Positions 1 to 7,890 are shown, counted from the stretch's first letter. The stretch: DNA of 15,267 nucleotides from JBAXTZ01 sp041666525 (GCA_041666525.1 JBAYGT010000028.1:1-15267); one strand, 5' to 3'. Made by a program: numbers and translations. Notes: generated from the letters alone by a model not told the origin.

Positions 1-90
1 GCTCGCAAACGCAATGTTTACAAGGCTTCAACCCGCTGGTCGGCTCTCAGGTTTTCGGTTACTGTCAGCAACCTGTCCCTGAGGGCGAAG
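1..90 (-). ncRNA. possible structured RNA or leader, left part missing
   Basis: Read on the minus strand, the sequence after the promoter is self-complementary. CTCAGG pairs with CCTGAG about 30 bases later, and inside it GGTTG pairs with TAACC around a 7-base loop. GCTTC near the start could also pair with GAAGC further on, but that arm begins a few bases before the predicted start site. The promoter plus nested helices suggest a non-coding RNA, a riboswitch-like leader or an rRNA-type leader. I could not match it to a known RNA family, and a short leader ORF of about 21 codons (ATG at 93) is an alternative reading. The rest lies outside the window. Confidence 0.3.
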
Positions 91-93
91 CAT

Positions 94-122
94 AGTTTAC
101 CACCACTTCTTATTTCTGTCAA
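94..122 (-). promoter_or_regulatory. sigma70-type promoter reading off the left edge
   Basis: On the minus strand there is TTGACA (122 to 117), a 17-bp spacer and TAAACT (99 to 94). This is a perfect -35 and a 4/6 -10 at optimal spacing, inside an AT-rich non-coding stretch. Transcription would start near position 87 and leave the window to the left. No protein-coding gene starts immediately downstream in the window. Confidence 0.6.
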
Positions 123-201
123 GCAAATTTTAAAAATTTTTTTGAAAATAAATTTAAGAAAGTTGCAAAAAAATTGTATTCACAATGAAATAATCATATA
201 A

Positions 202-525
202 TTCCAAGTACAGAACGGCTATCGTACCAGCGGTTCGCCACACGTCAATGCTTTCGCTGCGTTGGGGCACAACCTTGCAGTACGTTATGATTATGCCTGT
301 CTCGGCGGAAATTTCGTCCGGACAACCAACGGCGGCGATCTTAATTATTCATCAACCTTGAACATCAATGAGATAGCGCTATATTACCGGCCGGCAACAG
401 CTTTTGAAGATGTCCCGGGAAATATCGCCGACGACGTTCATTCCTTGACCAGCTTGAGCGCGCCGCGCACCGAAACAGCCGTCGGCCATAATCTGATCGC
501 ATTATTTCGTTCATCAGGGATCAGC
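202..525 (+). pseudogene. startless remnant of a surface or outer-membrane protein (tentative)
   Basis: An open frame follows a TAA at 199-201 and has no plausible start codon or ribosome binding site; only a bare TTG occurs, at 262. The conceptual protein is rich in Gly, Asn, Tyr and alternating hydrophobics (segments such as HNLAVRYDYA and NINEIALYYRP), resembling beta-strands of an outer-membrane barrel or a secreted beta-rich protein. A GHNL motif occurs twice, as LGHNLAVRY and VGHNLIALF. The frame happens to continue open to 939, but from 526 it lies antisense to better-supported genes, so that part is taken as chance. The best explanation is a decayed gene end left by rearrangement. The family is not recognised. 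Confidence 0.25.
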
Positions 526-813
526 TTATTTCGACAACTTCCTTACTCTGGCAATACGCTGTTGCAAACCTTCCTGATGCTGCTCCTCGGTCATCCCCGG
601 ATCGCGCAACTCTTCATATTTCTTGCAAGGAAAGTCGTCGCAATGTCCACAATGTGCAAGTTTTTTTTCGCTGCAGCAAGAATACAGCGGACAAACACCC
701 GTTGGCAGATGTGCCGTCCAAAATGGCTTGCCCAGCACTTGAGCGCAGCCGCCGCACTGTTCCCCGAAAAAACGGCACTCATCACACTGGATTCCGCAAA
801 TAGAATGTTTCAT
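526..813 (-). CDS. small cysteine-rich DUF3795-type protein
   Basis: This 95-residue protein carries eleven cysteines, mostly in pairs (C6, C10, C13, C20, C23, C41, C46, C47, C55, C58, C63). The layout CGIQCDEC near the start and CGHCDDFPC near residue 55 is typical of DUF3795 proteins, whose function is not established. The clusters suggest binding of zinc or an iron-sulphur centre, which is inference. There is no signal peptide, so it is probably cytoplasmic. The ATG at 813 is preceded by GGAGGAAAG. It starts 15 bases after the stop of the secreted peptidase gene and is very likely cotranscribed with it. Nothing visible explains why a reduced-cysteine cytoplasmic protein would share an operon with an exported protease. 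Confidence 0.8.
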   Translation of the reverse strand: MKHSICGIQCDECRFFGEQCGGCAQVLGKPFWTAHLPTGVCPLYSCCSEKKLAHCGHCDDFPCKKYEELRDPGMTEEQHQEGLQQRIARVRKLSK

Positions 814-828
814 CTTTCCTCCAAAAAA

Positions 829-2223
829 TTAATTTTCACTAACAAAACTAAACTTTCTTGTCTCGCAGGCGGCCACCTGCCCGGCAAATTGCACAATAAC
901 AAAATTTTTTGCGATATGATAGGCAGCGATATTGGATAAATCAACTTCAGCGCTTGCTTTTTTTATTTTTTCCGGCAGAAACATAAAGACCGGCCTTATA
1001 TCTTTCCCGCTAACGCCTGAAAAATCAATATCCTTATTAAATCTGACCGTCAACTCCCATTGAATTTTGTCGCCAACGATTTGTCGATCCAGCTGACAAT
1101 TCCAATGTGCTGCCGCCTTGGCGATCGCAGAGGGAACTTTTGCCATCCACGCCGGATCTCCATAAACTACGCAGACATCCCGGTCATATTCCATGTCTTT
1201 TAATTCATCCGTTACCAGCTTCTGATCGATAGCCAGCAGCAGCGCCTGATTGGCAACAAACATGCTCTCGGCAACATTATAACTACCGCCCCGGTAGAAA
1301 AAGTTGTCTGCCATCCCCCAACCCATCATTCCATAATAGGTTTCTACAGTATAACCAAAATATTGATCTACGCCGCCGGAATGGATCCAGGAAAGCGAAT
1401 AAGCTTTATCTATATCATCGATACGCGCCGTCAAACAATTCCCGATTCCCAAATATATTTTTGGATTACTTGAATCGATGGTTTCTTTTTGTTCACCGTT
1501 TATTTCTCCGTATAGCTTTCCCTCTACCGCGACAATTTGTGCCGGACCGTCCGGAAAATAGGTCAGCCAGCTGTCGGCCAGGCCATGACCGCTTGTCCAA
1601 ATACCGTCCACTTTGTTGCTGTTAATTAAATTAATCATTGGTAATAAGTGATCATCCGGCGCATCATCGCGCTCTTGCACATTCTTGCCTTTTTTCTTTT
1701 CCTGCCATTTATTTCTCTGATCATAAAATTCCAGATAAGCTACACCCTCTGGCAATGCATCAATAAAGCCAAACATACCGCCCAAGCCAAAATTTATGCT
1801 GACCGGCTTGGATTCGCGCGCAATTCTTAAAGCGTCCTCATAATCATATCCGGTCACAATACCCCAAACCGCAGTTCCATAAGGTTTGTTTTCTAATTCA
1901 CGGTTTAATTTACTCGCAGCCTTAACAAACTCCGGAGTGGCCTGCTGTGGTTTGCAAACATAGGCAATATAATCCGGCGAAAACGCGGTTAACGGGCCGG
2001 TCAAATCATTCAGGTTATCGTAAACAAAAATTTTTGTTATCGGGTATTTTGCCGACAAAACATCGGCAACCTCAAACCAATTTTTATCCTTCGCCGTTTC
2101 AGAATTTATGGCTATCGCATAATTAAAGGACGGTCTGGTTTCGGCTTGCGCGACTGGTAAATAACAAAAAATACAAAATATGAAACCGATTAACAAAAGT
2201 CCATTTAATTTAACATTTTTCAT
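829..2223 (-). CDS. secreted clan-CD cysteine peptidase, C25 (gingipain)-like
   Basis: The 464-residue product has a Sec signal peptide (residues 1-27, ending AQA). The caspase-fold signature is visible: a hydrophobic strand ending in SGHG (His213), then a strand ending in IGNC (Cys263). This is the expected His/Cys dyad at the ends of successive strands. A later VYGDPAWM segment (353-360) matches the GDPA/GDPS motif common after the catalytic domain of C25 peptidases. The last 80-100 residues look like a beta-rich C-terminal domain, as in gingipains. Members of this family are exported endopeptidases; substrate specificity cannot be read here. The ATG at 2223 has AGAGGA upstream. The gene is divergent from the sensor kinase gene and is followed by the DUF3795 gene. 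It could be an inactive homologue, but both dyad residues are present. Confidence 0.7.
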   Translation of the reverse strand: MKNVKLNGLLLIGFIFCIFCYLPVAQAETRPSFNYAIAINSETAKDKNWFEVADVLSAKYPITKIFVYDNLNDLTGPLTAFSPDYIAYVCKPQQATPEFVKAASKLNRELENKPYGTAVWGIVTGYDYEDALRIARESKPVSINFGLGGMFGFIDALPEGVAYLEFYDQRNKWQEKKKGKNVQERDDAPDDHLLPMINLINSNKVDGIWTSGHGLADSWLTYFPDGPAQIVAVEGKLYGEINGEQKETIDSSNPKIYLGIGNCLTARIDDIDKAYSLSWIHSGGVDQYFGYTVETYYGMMGWGMADNFFYRGGSYNVAESMFVANQALLLAIDQKLVTDELKDMEYDRDVCVVYGDPAWMAKVPSAIAKAAAHWNCQLDRQIVGDKIQWELTVRFNKDIDFSGVSGKDIRPVFMFLPEKIKKASAEVDLSNIAAYHIAKNFVIVQFAGQVAACETRKFSFVSEN

Positions 2224-2354
2224 ACGACAATCCTCTTCTGCTTATTTGCTTTTTACCAAAATTGCAGTATGTTAATTATTCGCCATAACTAGCTATTATC
2301 CTGCACTGCGCCAAAACAAAAAATAGCGACTTGTTTGAATCATTTTCTTACAAA

Positions 2355-2386
2355 ATGTTTTATATTCCCGAGCTATGTTTTATAAT
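2355..2386 (+). promoter_or_regulatory. probable -10 and direct repeat upstream of the sensor kinase
   Basis: A perfect TATAAT lies at 2381-2386, about 22 bases before the chosen start codon. The 10-mer ATGTTTTATA occurs twice, at 2355-2364 and 2375-2384, with a 20-bp period; the second copy overlaps the -10. No good -35 is seen at 17 bp, so activation by a bound regulator, or two alternative start sites, is possible. The leader would be only about 15 bases but would include the GGAGG. Confidence 0.45.
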
Positions 2387-2408
2387 CTATCATGCGGAGG
2401 AAATTTTG

Positions 2409-3890
2409 ATGAATAGTTTGCGCGGTTCGCTGGCGAAATGGTCGGCAGTGGTGTCCGGTTGTTTTTTTCTGATAATGCTGTTGATAACCGGAACGTTTTT
2501 TTACTTTGCAGTTTATCGTGCGGCTTTAGCTGATATCAGCGCCAAAGGCCAGTGCGCGGCAACAATATATCAACGCCACTTTGCCAGCGATGACGATATG
2601 CAGCGCACCTTGCGCAACATTGGCAACCTGATAAACGGGAATATATACGTTTATTCTCTTTCCGGCAACGAATTACCGAACGCCTCGGCGGCAACCAGCG
2701 GACGTTACAGTGATTTTGCCCGCCAAGCTGCTGACCGGCATAACGGCGAGTTTCTTGGCAATCTGCCGGAAATACTGATTAGCAAAACTATCGTTTACGC
2801 CGCTCCGGTGCAAGATTCAACCGGCAAAATCTATTCGATTATTGTTCTCGAGGTCAAACAATATCCAGAAATCGGTTTTGCCTATAAAATCGTTGGCTGT
2901 TTTTTTGTTATCGCCCTGATTGCATCGCTGCTGGCTTTCTATCTCATGCGCCGGTTAGGCGGAAAACTCGCTGGCTATTTTGATTCAGCTGCCAAGCACG
3001 CCCGGATTATCGCCGCGGGGGATTATTCGGCGAGATTGCCGCTGTCCGGCTGGAATGAACTCCGGCAGTTTTCTGTCAGTTTCAATGAGCTCGTAGAAAC
3101 AGTCGAGCGCAATATCGTCGAAATAAACCGGCAAAGCCAACTTTTGCAACAAGCCTCTGACCGGCAGGCGGCCTTTAGCGCCAACATCGCCCACGAATTG
3201 CGCACGCCGTTGGCAGGTATCTATAGCAATTCCGAAGTAATTTATCAGTTTGTCGAGAATATCGCTGACGCCAAGAAGTTTGCCGCACTGATTCGCGACG
3301 ACGCCATGCGGATGAACAGTTTGTGCCACAATCTGCTGCTGCTTGCGAAAATGGAGAGCGCCGATTACGCACTGCAACTGGATAAACACGAAGTGTCATT
3401 AAGCGAATTACTTAAAGCTGCGGTTTCTGAAAAACAGCAACGCTATCAGGATAAGCAGCATCAGGTTAGTCTGGCGATTGCTGAAAGCATTGTTGTTTTT
3501 TCGGATAGTGAATTATTGCGGCTGGCGGCGGATAATCTGGTCGAAAACGCCTTTAAATATGCGCCAGCCGGGGCGGCAATTACCGTCACAGCGGACCACG
3601 ACGCGCAGCAGACATTGTTTTTTGTCCATAACACCGGCACTGCCATTCCCGAAGAGAAAATCGCCAAGTTGTTTGACCGGTTTTTTCGCGTTGAGAAATC
3701 GCGCTCGCGCAAGATCGGCGGCGCCGGCCTGGGCCTGGCGCTTACCAAACAGATCGTCGAGGTGCTGGGCGGCGCAATCAGCGTCCGTAGCAGCGAGGCC
3801 GACGGTACCTTCTTCACAGTTACCTTTCCGGCAGCAGCGGTTTCCAACACGGAAAACTCACTCTCAACATTGCAAGGAGAACTATTATGA
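2409..3890 (+). CDS. membrane sensor histidine kinase (two-component system 1)
   Basis: The start is the ATG at 2409, with GGAGG eight bases upstream. The frame is open back to 2331, but no ribosome binding site supports an earlier start. The 493-residue protein has a transmembrane helix at about 12-35, an extracytoplasmic sensor region of about 125 residues without a recognised fold, a second helix at about 160-180 and a HAMP linker. The HisKA domain has the H-box AHELRTP (phosphoacceptor His262). The HATPase domain has the N-box DNLVENAFKY (about 375-384), a degenerate G1 (NTG in place of DTG), FDRFFRVEKS and the G2 motif GGAGLGLAL (437-445). It should autophosphorylate and pass the phosphate to the regulator that overlaps its 3' end. 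The signal is unknown; position suggests it controls the secreted-protein locus downstream. Confidence 0.95.
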   Translation: MNSLRGSLAKWSAVVSGCFFLIMLLITGTFFYFAVYRAALADISAKGQCAATIYQRHFASDDDMQRTLRNIGNLINGNIYVYSLSGNELPNASAATSGRYSDFARQAADRHNGEFLGNLPEILISKTIVYAAPVQDSTGKIYSIIVLEVKQYPEIGFAYKIVGCFFVIALIASLLAFYLMRRLGGKLAGYFDSAAKHARIIAAGDYSARLPLSGWNELRQFSVSFNELVETVERNIVEINRQSQLLQQASDRQAAFSANIAHELRTPLAGIYSNSEVIYQFVENIADAKKFAALIRDDAMRMNSLCHNLLLLAKMESADYALQLDKHEVSLSELLKAAVSEKQQRYQDKQHQVSLAIAESIVVFSDSELLRLAADNLVENAFKYAPAGAAITVTADHDAQQTLFFVHNTGTAIPEEKIAKLFDRFFRVEKSRSRKIGGAGLGLALTKQIVEVLGGAISVRSSEADGTFFTVTFPAAAVSNTENSLSTLQGELL

Positions 3891-4573
3891 AAATTCTTGT
3901 CGCCGATGACGAACTAAGCATCCGCGCCGGTATCGTGTTCACACTCAAGGCCGCTGGCTATGAAACCGTCGAGGCGGCGAACGGTCGGCAGGTGCTGGAG
4001 CTTGCGGCAACTGAGCAACCGGATTTCTATCTGCTGGATATCATGATGCCTGAACTAGACGGCTTTGAAGTATGCGCCGAGTTAAAAAAATCACCGTACA
4101 CTGCGGACAAACCGATCATCATGCTGACCGCACGCACCGGTACCAACGATATTGTCGCCGGACTGGCTACCGGTGCCGACGACTACATCGTCAAGCCGTT
4201 CAGTCCAATAGAATTACTGGCGCGGGTGCAGGCCGTTGCGCGCCGGACAGTGCTGCAAACCGCAGACGCAACTCATCAAATTCACCGCGGGGCGCTGCTT
4301 ATTGATATCACCCGCCACACCGTAACCATTGGCGGTAACTCCGTCGTACTCGCCAACAAGGAGTTTGAGCTACTGCGGATTCTCGCGACCGACGCCGGAA
4401 AATTGTTCACGCGCGACGAATTGATTGAATTGGTCTGGGGCTTGGACCAATATGGCGATTCGCGGGCACTCGACACCCATCTCAAGACACTGCGCAAAAA
4501 ACTGGCGGTCTGCCCGGCAGTCGCCGACGCACTGGTCACCATCCGCGGCGTCGGCTGCAAGCTGGATTTATAA
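3887..4573 (+). CDS. OmpR/PhoB-family response regulator (two-component system 1)
   Basis: The 228-residue protein has a receiver domain (1-120) with acidic pocket DDE (7-9), phosphoacceptor Asp51 in LLDIMMPELDG, conserved Thr81 and Lys103 (VKPF). A C-terminal winged-helix DNA-binding domain follows (about 130-228, with LANKEFELL and the terminal RGVGCKL). Its ATG overlaps the kinase stop as ATGA (3887-3890), so the two are translationally coupled; AAGGAGA precedes the start. Regulators of this family bind as dimers to direct repeats with an 11-bp period. Such repeats occur about 15 bp downstream of this gene and again at the B-C promoter, making this the obvious candidate to bind them (inference). 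No clear terminator follows the stop. Confidence 0.95.
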   Translation: MKILVADDELSIRAGIVFTLKAAGYETVEAANGRQVLELAATEQPDFYLLDIMMPELDGFEVCAELKKSPYTADKPIIMLTARTGTNDIVAGLATGADDYIVKPFSPIELLARVQAVARRTVLQTADATHQIHRGALLIDITRHTVTIGGNSVVLANKEFELLRILATDAGKLFTRDELIELVWGLDQYGDSRALDTHLKTLRKKLAVCPAVADALVTIRGVGCKLDL

Positions 4574-4586
4574 ATTTTTGCCACTA

Positions 4587-4642
4587 ACTTGCCGTTAACT
4601 TCACGCAGACTTCACACAACCCGGTTTTAGATGGAATATAAT
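4587..4642 (+). promoter_or_regulatory. triple 11-bp operator and -10 of secreted protein A gene
   Basis: Three consecutive 11-mers, ACTTGCCGTTA, ACTTCACGCAG and ACTTCACACAA, fill 4587-4619. They are followed by exactly 17 bp and a perfect TATAAT at 4637-4642. The position where a -35 should be is occupied by the last repeat and matches TTGACA poorly, as in activator-dependent PhoB-type promoters. The same arrangement recurs at 7931-7986. Confidence 0.75.
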
Positions 4643-4671
4643 TACGACAGATAAAGAATCTGGAGGCTACA

Positions 4672-5553
4672 ATGAACAACAAGAAATTATTCACTACAAT
4701 CATCGTAGCAATATTCCTAATTTCCTTTTGCTGTCCGGCGTTTGCATTCGACTTTAACAACCCGGCGAGCCAGCAACCAGCGGCCACCGGCCTGATGCCC
4801 GGTCAAGCTGTGAATAAACCCGGAGTCGCTCCAGTCCAGTGTTACGGAGTTAAATTTATTGTTTACAATTTTACGAGAAAACCTATTGACGCTGTTCATA
4901 TTACCGGATGGGTTGATATCAGCGATATTCACAGCAAAGGCCAGGAAGGGCACTTTGATTTGTGGACAGGTTCCATGCCTTACGGTAACGGTGATTATCA
5001 GGTAGCGACAGTTTATTGCAGCCCAAACCACTCAAAGGGCTATCTTACCTGGGAAGGCAGCCACGCAGAATGCAATATAGGAAATAATGATTACCTGCAA
5101 GCATGGGGACTGCACATTAGCGATAACTATGATTTGGAACCAGGTGCAAGCAAGGGACAGGATTATGACATCACAATCTGGGACAACGGCCATCACCGGG
5201 GCTACGAATGGTCGATCTTCGGTAGCGATAACTCCTCGTATTCATCGTACTTTGACGCGACCTGTTTTATCAACGACAATTATCCCTGGAGTGTAGTCGT
5301 TTTCTGCGTGTACCCGGTCGGCACTCCCGACGGAACAAAAAACCCAGGCCAAAAACCTGACGATAATAACGCCGCAGGTATTTTCATGAATCACATGAAT
5401 GGCGAATTCGGTTATTGTACAAAAGCTGATGCCAGAGATAACCGCGTCATGTACCCCAATGGTGTATGGGATGCTATCAGCAGCAGTTCATCAGGCAACA
5501 ATCTGTTCCACAACCAGAGTGGCGCAAACAAACATGGTTTGTTCCAAAACTGA
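4672..5553 (+). CDS. secreted protein A, unknown function, C-terminal LF(Q/H) motifs
   Basis: I do not recognise this 293-residue protein. It has a clear signal peptide (KK, hydrophobic core, cleavage after AFA at 25). The linker starting FDFNNPASQQ is Pro/Gln rich. The central part (about 55-215) is rich in Tyr, Trp, Asp, Gly and alternating hydrophobics, as in a beta-sandwich, with several cysteines that could form disulphides outside the cytoplasm. The tail is Ser/Asn rich and contains NNLFH (276-280) and ends GLFQN. The B and C proteins end similarly. The ATG at 4672 has TGGAGG upstream. It has its own promoter behind the two-component genes and a hairpin terminator after the stop. Role unknown: a surface or released protein, possibly binding or toxin-like, is only a guess. 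Confidence 0.85.
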   Translation: MNNKKLFTTIIVAIFLISFCCPAFAFDFNNPASQQPAATGLMPGQAVNKPGVAPVQCYGVKFIVYNFTRKPIDAVHITGWVDISDIHSKGQEGHFDLWTGSMPYGNGDYQVATVYCSPNHSKGYLTWEGSHAECNIGNNDYLQAWGLHISDNYDLEPGASKGQDYDITIWDNGHHRGYEWSIFGSDNSSYSSYFDATCFINDNYPWSVVVFCVYPVGTPDGTKNPGQKPDDNNAAGIFMNHMNGEFGYCTKADARDNRVMYPNGVWDAISSSSSGNNLFHNQSGANKHGLFQN

Positions 5554-5557
5554 ACAT

Positions 5558-5597
5558 AAAAAAATAGCAGTCCGGTTATTCCGGCTGCTATTTTTTT
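5558..5597. terminator. bidirectional rho-independent terminator
   Basis: A long, nearly perfect stem is formed by AAAAAAATAGCAG/T/CCGG and CCGG/CTGCTATTTTTTT with a five-base TTATT loop and one bulged base. It has A-tract and T-tract on opposite sides, so it works in both directions. It sits between the convergent stops of secreted protein A (5553) and the second secretin (5613). Confidence 0.92.
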
Positions 5598-5612
5598 AAC
5601 CTGTGACGCTTT

Positions 5613-6749
5613 TTAGTTGTTTTGAATAACTGCAGAATTGTTTTTCGCAGCGGCATTCGCACGCGCCTGCTGCAAAAGATTAGTGTCGCCATCCGCAGCC
5701 GGTACGTTGTTATCTATAGGTAGTTCTTTCGGGTTTTTCTCCAGCTTGTCGACAATCTTCTTAATCAGAGTTCCATCCGGATTGATCAGATGAACATTCA
5801 ACTTCAGGATACCGTACTCGCGCGCGGTGCGGGTGTAATTCTCGCTGAACAGGTATTTCAGCAGCGGAATATCGCGCAGTATCGGGATTCCGGTATTAGC
5901 CTTGATCAGCTTGTCGCGCACCAGTCCGGCGACGATATACGTCTGGTCGTTCGCGCGCACAATCCGGGAAGTGTTGGTTTCGCGACTGCCGACAAACGGC
6001 AACCCGCCGGCGCCGGTCGAGACATCGCTCACATAACCGAAAGACATATTGATGTCCAGTTTTATCAAACTGTTTGCCGGGTTGTCTTTATCATAAGCTA
6101 CCATTGTCGGTGTGATTTTTATTTCAGTCGGCACATCTTTATAAGTAACATTCTGGACATCCCATATACCCGTAACATGGAGCGGCAACGACTCTTTGGC
6201 CTGGAGAATGCCGCCAATGCCGTTTGGCAACGTCATTTCGCCGGCAGCGGTAATTTGGCCATTGTTCAGTGTTTCCTGCAATTTGATCACCGCAAGATCA
6301 TCAATTGTGTCCAGCCTTAACATCCAGGTCGGAAAAACATTGCCGAGCTGGTCAACCGTGTTGCTATTCAGATTGACATAGCCATGCGCCGAAATTCCTG
6401 ATGCCGGTAATATACCAATGTCTTTGATATCGCCCTCATTAAGTGTTTCCATACAGCAATTAACGTATATGAGTTCTTTGAAAGAATCCTGACTGTTAAA
6501 TTTCTCCAGCAGTTTTTTGACTTCAGCAACCCGCTCCGAATCGCCGGACAACACAATCTTCGGTGTCAGGCTGTTATAGATCATATAGGTCACGTTGATT
6601 TTCGCTGCAACATCGGCGAGAAATTTAGTCGCACCGATTATCTTATCCGGCGGCACAACCACGGTAGCATAGCTATTAGCGGCAAAACCGCGCCCGGTGC
6701 CGATACAAAGCAATGCAGCTACCAGTAGAATCATAAATCGTTTGTGCAT
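5613..6749 (-). CDS. short secretin-domain protein 2
   Basis: The 378-residue product has a signal peptide (cleavage near GFA at 23). An N1-like domain of about 60 residues (28-88, with IVLSGDSERVAEVKKLLE) is followed by a type II/III secretin domain (about 90-323). The family signature is clear in the second half: IKITPTMV (211-218), GLVRDK (275-280), TGIPILRDIPLLKYLFS (286-302) and a final beta-strand ILKLNVHLI. Secretins form ring-shaped channels in the outer membrane for type II secretion or type IV pili. This one is much shorter than GspD or PilQ (usually 500-700 residues), lacking N0 and extra N domains. A charged, Asn/Ala-rich tail of about 50 residues follows. AAAAGGGATGG precedes the ATG at 6749. 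It lies 45 bp after a related secretin gene. Confidence 0.88.
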   Translation of the reverse strand: MHKRFMILLVAALLCIGTGRGFAANSYATVVVPPDKIIGATKFLADVAAKINVTYMIYNSLTPKIVLSGDSERVAEVKKLLEKFNSQDSFKELIYVNCCMETLNEGDIKDIGILPASGISAHGYVNLNSNTVDQLGNVFPTWMLRLDTIDDLAVIKLQETLNNGQITAAGEMTLPNGIGGILQAKESLPLHVTGIWDVQNVTYKDVPTEIKITPTMVAYDKDNPANSLIKLDINMSFGYVSDVSTGAGGLPFVGSRETNTSRIVRANDQTYIVAGLVRDKLIKANTGIPILRDIPLLKYLFSENYTRTAREYGILKLNVHLINPDGTLIKKIVDKLEKNPKELPIDNNVPAADGDTNLLQQARANAAAKNNSAVIQNN

Positions 6750-6794
6750 ATTCGACCATCCCTTTTCAAAAATCAGGCGTCCACGTAATCAAGG

Positions 6795-7847
6795 CTACTG
6801 ATTGATTTTCACCGAACGTAAATACTCTTCGCCGGCCTTCGCCTGAGAGACAAACCGCACTGCCAGTTTCAGCCATGATACTACCCGGGTTTTCACAATT
6901 GCTTCTTGGGAAAACAGATATTTCAAACCGGGAATACTTCCCAGTACCGGCAAGCCCTGATTGACTTTGACGTTGTTATCGCGGGTAATCGTCGCGACAA
7001 TGTTCTCGCTGCCGTCGGCGCTGAGCACGCGCGAAGTTTTTACTGCGCGGGTGTTTACCTCAGGGGTAGTTGTGTACACCAGCGATGCCTCGCTGCTAAT
7101 GATACTAAGCTGCATTTCGACATCCAATCTGATTTTGCTCTGCTCCGGATGTTCGTGATTATATTCAACAATCGTCGGCGTAATATTGATTATCGTATCA
7201 GCATCAAAAAAATTTACCTGCGCCGAGCCATTGGCATTGACCGTGGCATAAGGAACTTGCTCGACATTTTTCAGCGTACCCATCATACCATTGGTCGTGA
7301 CCACCTGGCCGGCGAGCAGTAGTTTGTCGGTGTTATCACCGGAACGAAACTTCGCCGTCGCCAGCGGATCACCCCACATGTTTCCGGCTTGCGCTTCCCA
7401 GCTCAGCGCCGGCGTCTGATTGCTGCTACTGTTTCCATAAGAAAGCGTACCCCCGACCGGGATATTGCTGATATTGACGCCGATGGCGCTATCGTTGGAC
7501 ACAGTCGCCTCTTCCATGCTGGCAGTAATATAAATCAAATCGCCGTGTACCGCCTCCAATGACATTTCACCCATCAGTGCCAGCAACCGCTCAATAACCA
7601 GCCGGTTGCCGCACAACACAATCTGTGGTGTATTACCATTATATAGCGACCAGGTAATACCTTCTTTCGCAGCAAACGCCGTCACCAATTGCAGCATCTG
7701 CTGCAGTTGCGGCTTTTGTACATCGACGGTCTGAATGACAAACCCATAGCCGCCGGATAAATTGAAGCCGTCCTCCGCCCCGGCAACAACCGGAAACCAA
7801 GCCGCCAGCGCTGCTAGCATTACTATCATAAAGATAATCCGGCGCAT
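6795..7847 (-). CDS. short secretin-domain protein 1
   Basis: The 350-residue paralogue has the same plan: signal peptide (cleavage near AGA, 24), N1-like region (about 37-95, IVLCGNRLVIERLLALM), then a secretin domain with INITPTIVEY (220-229), TRDNNVKVNQGLP (288-300) and VLGSIPGLKYLFS (301-313), closing with WLKLAVRFV. Both copies keep the motif order but differ widely, so the duplication is old. Neither an ATPase, inner-membrane platform nor prepilin peptidase gene is nearby. The ATG at 7847 has AAGGAG upstream. It is first in the operon with the 378-residue copy and divergent from B-C, sharing one regulatory region. It may form mixed or separate outer-membrane rings, possibly for A, B or C (inference). 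Confidence 0.87.
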   Translation of the reverse strand: MRRIIFMIVMLAALAAWFPVVAGAEDGFNLSGGYGFVIQTVDVQKPQLQQMLQLVTAFAAKEGITWSLYNGNTPQIVLCGNRLVIERLLALMGEMSLEAVHGDLIYITASMEEATVSNDSAIGVNISNIPVGGTLSYGNSSSNQTPALSWEAQAGNMWGDPLATAKFRSGDNTDKLLLAGQVVTTNGMMGTLKNVEQVPYATVNANGSAQVNFFDADTIINITPTIVEYNHEHPEQSKIRLDVEMQLSIISSEASLVYTTTPEVNTRAVKTSRVLSADGSENIVATITRDNNVKVNQGLPVLGSIPGLKYLFSQEAIVKTRVVSWLKLAVRFVSQAKAGEEYLRSVKINQ

Positions 7848-7877
7848 ACACCTTCTCCTTGTATATTGTTACACATC

Positions 7878-7888
7878 ATTATATTATA
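7878..7888 (-). promoter_or_regulatory. -10 candidates for the secretin operon
   Basis: On the minus strand two overlapping perfect TATAAT hexamers occur (7883-7878 and 7888-7883), about 30-40 bases before the ATG at 7847. No good -35 is spaced at 16-18 bp; that position falls within the palindrome at 7891-7916, suggesting regulator-dependent initiation. Confidence 0.45.
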
Positions 7889-7890
7889 TA

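Noticed and set aside
526..939. Plus-strand continuation of the 202-525 open frame
   Set aside because: It runs antisense to the DUF3795 gene and the end of the peptidase gene, both with good ribosome sites and family motifs.
2331..2408. Longer N-terminus of sensor kinase 1
   Set aside because: It would begin ahead of the TATAAT-like box without a ribosome site, whereas the ATG at 2409 follows GGAGG at good spacing.
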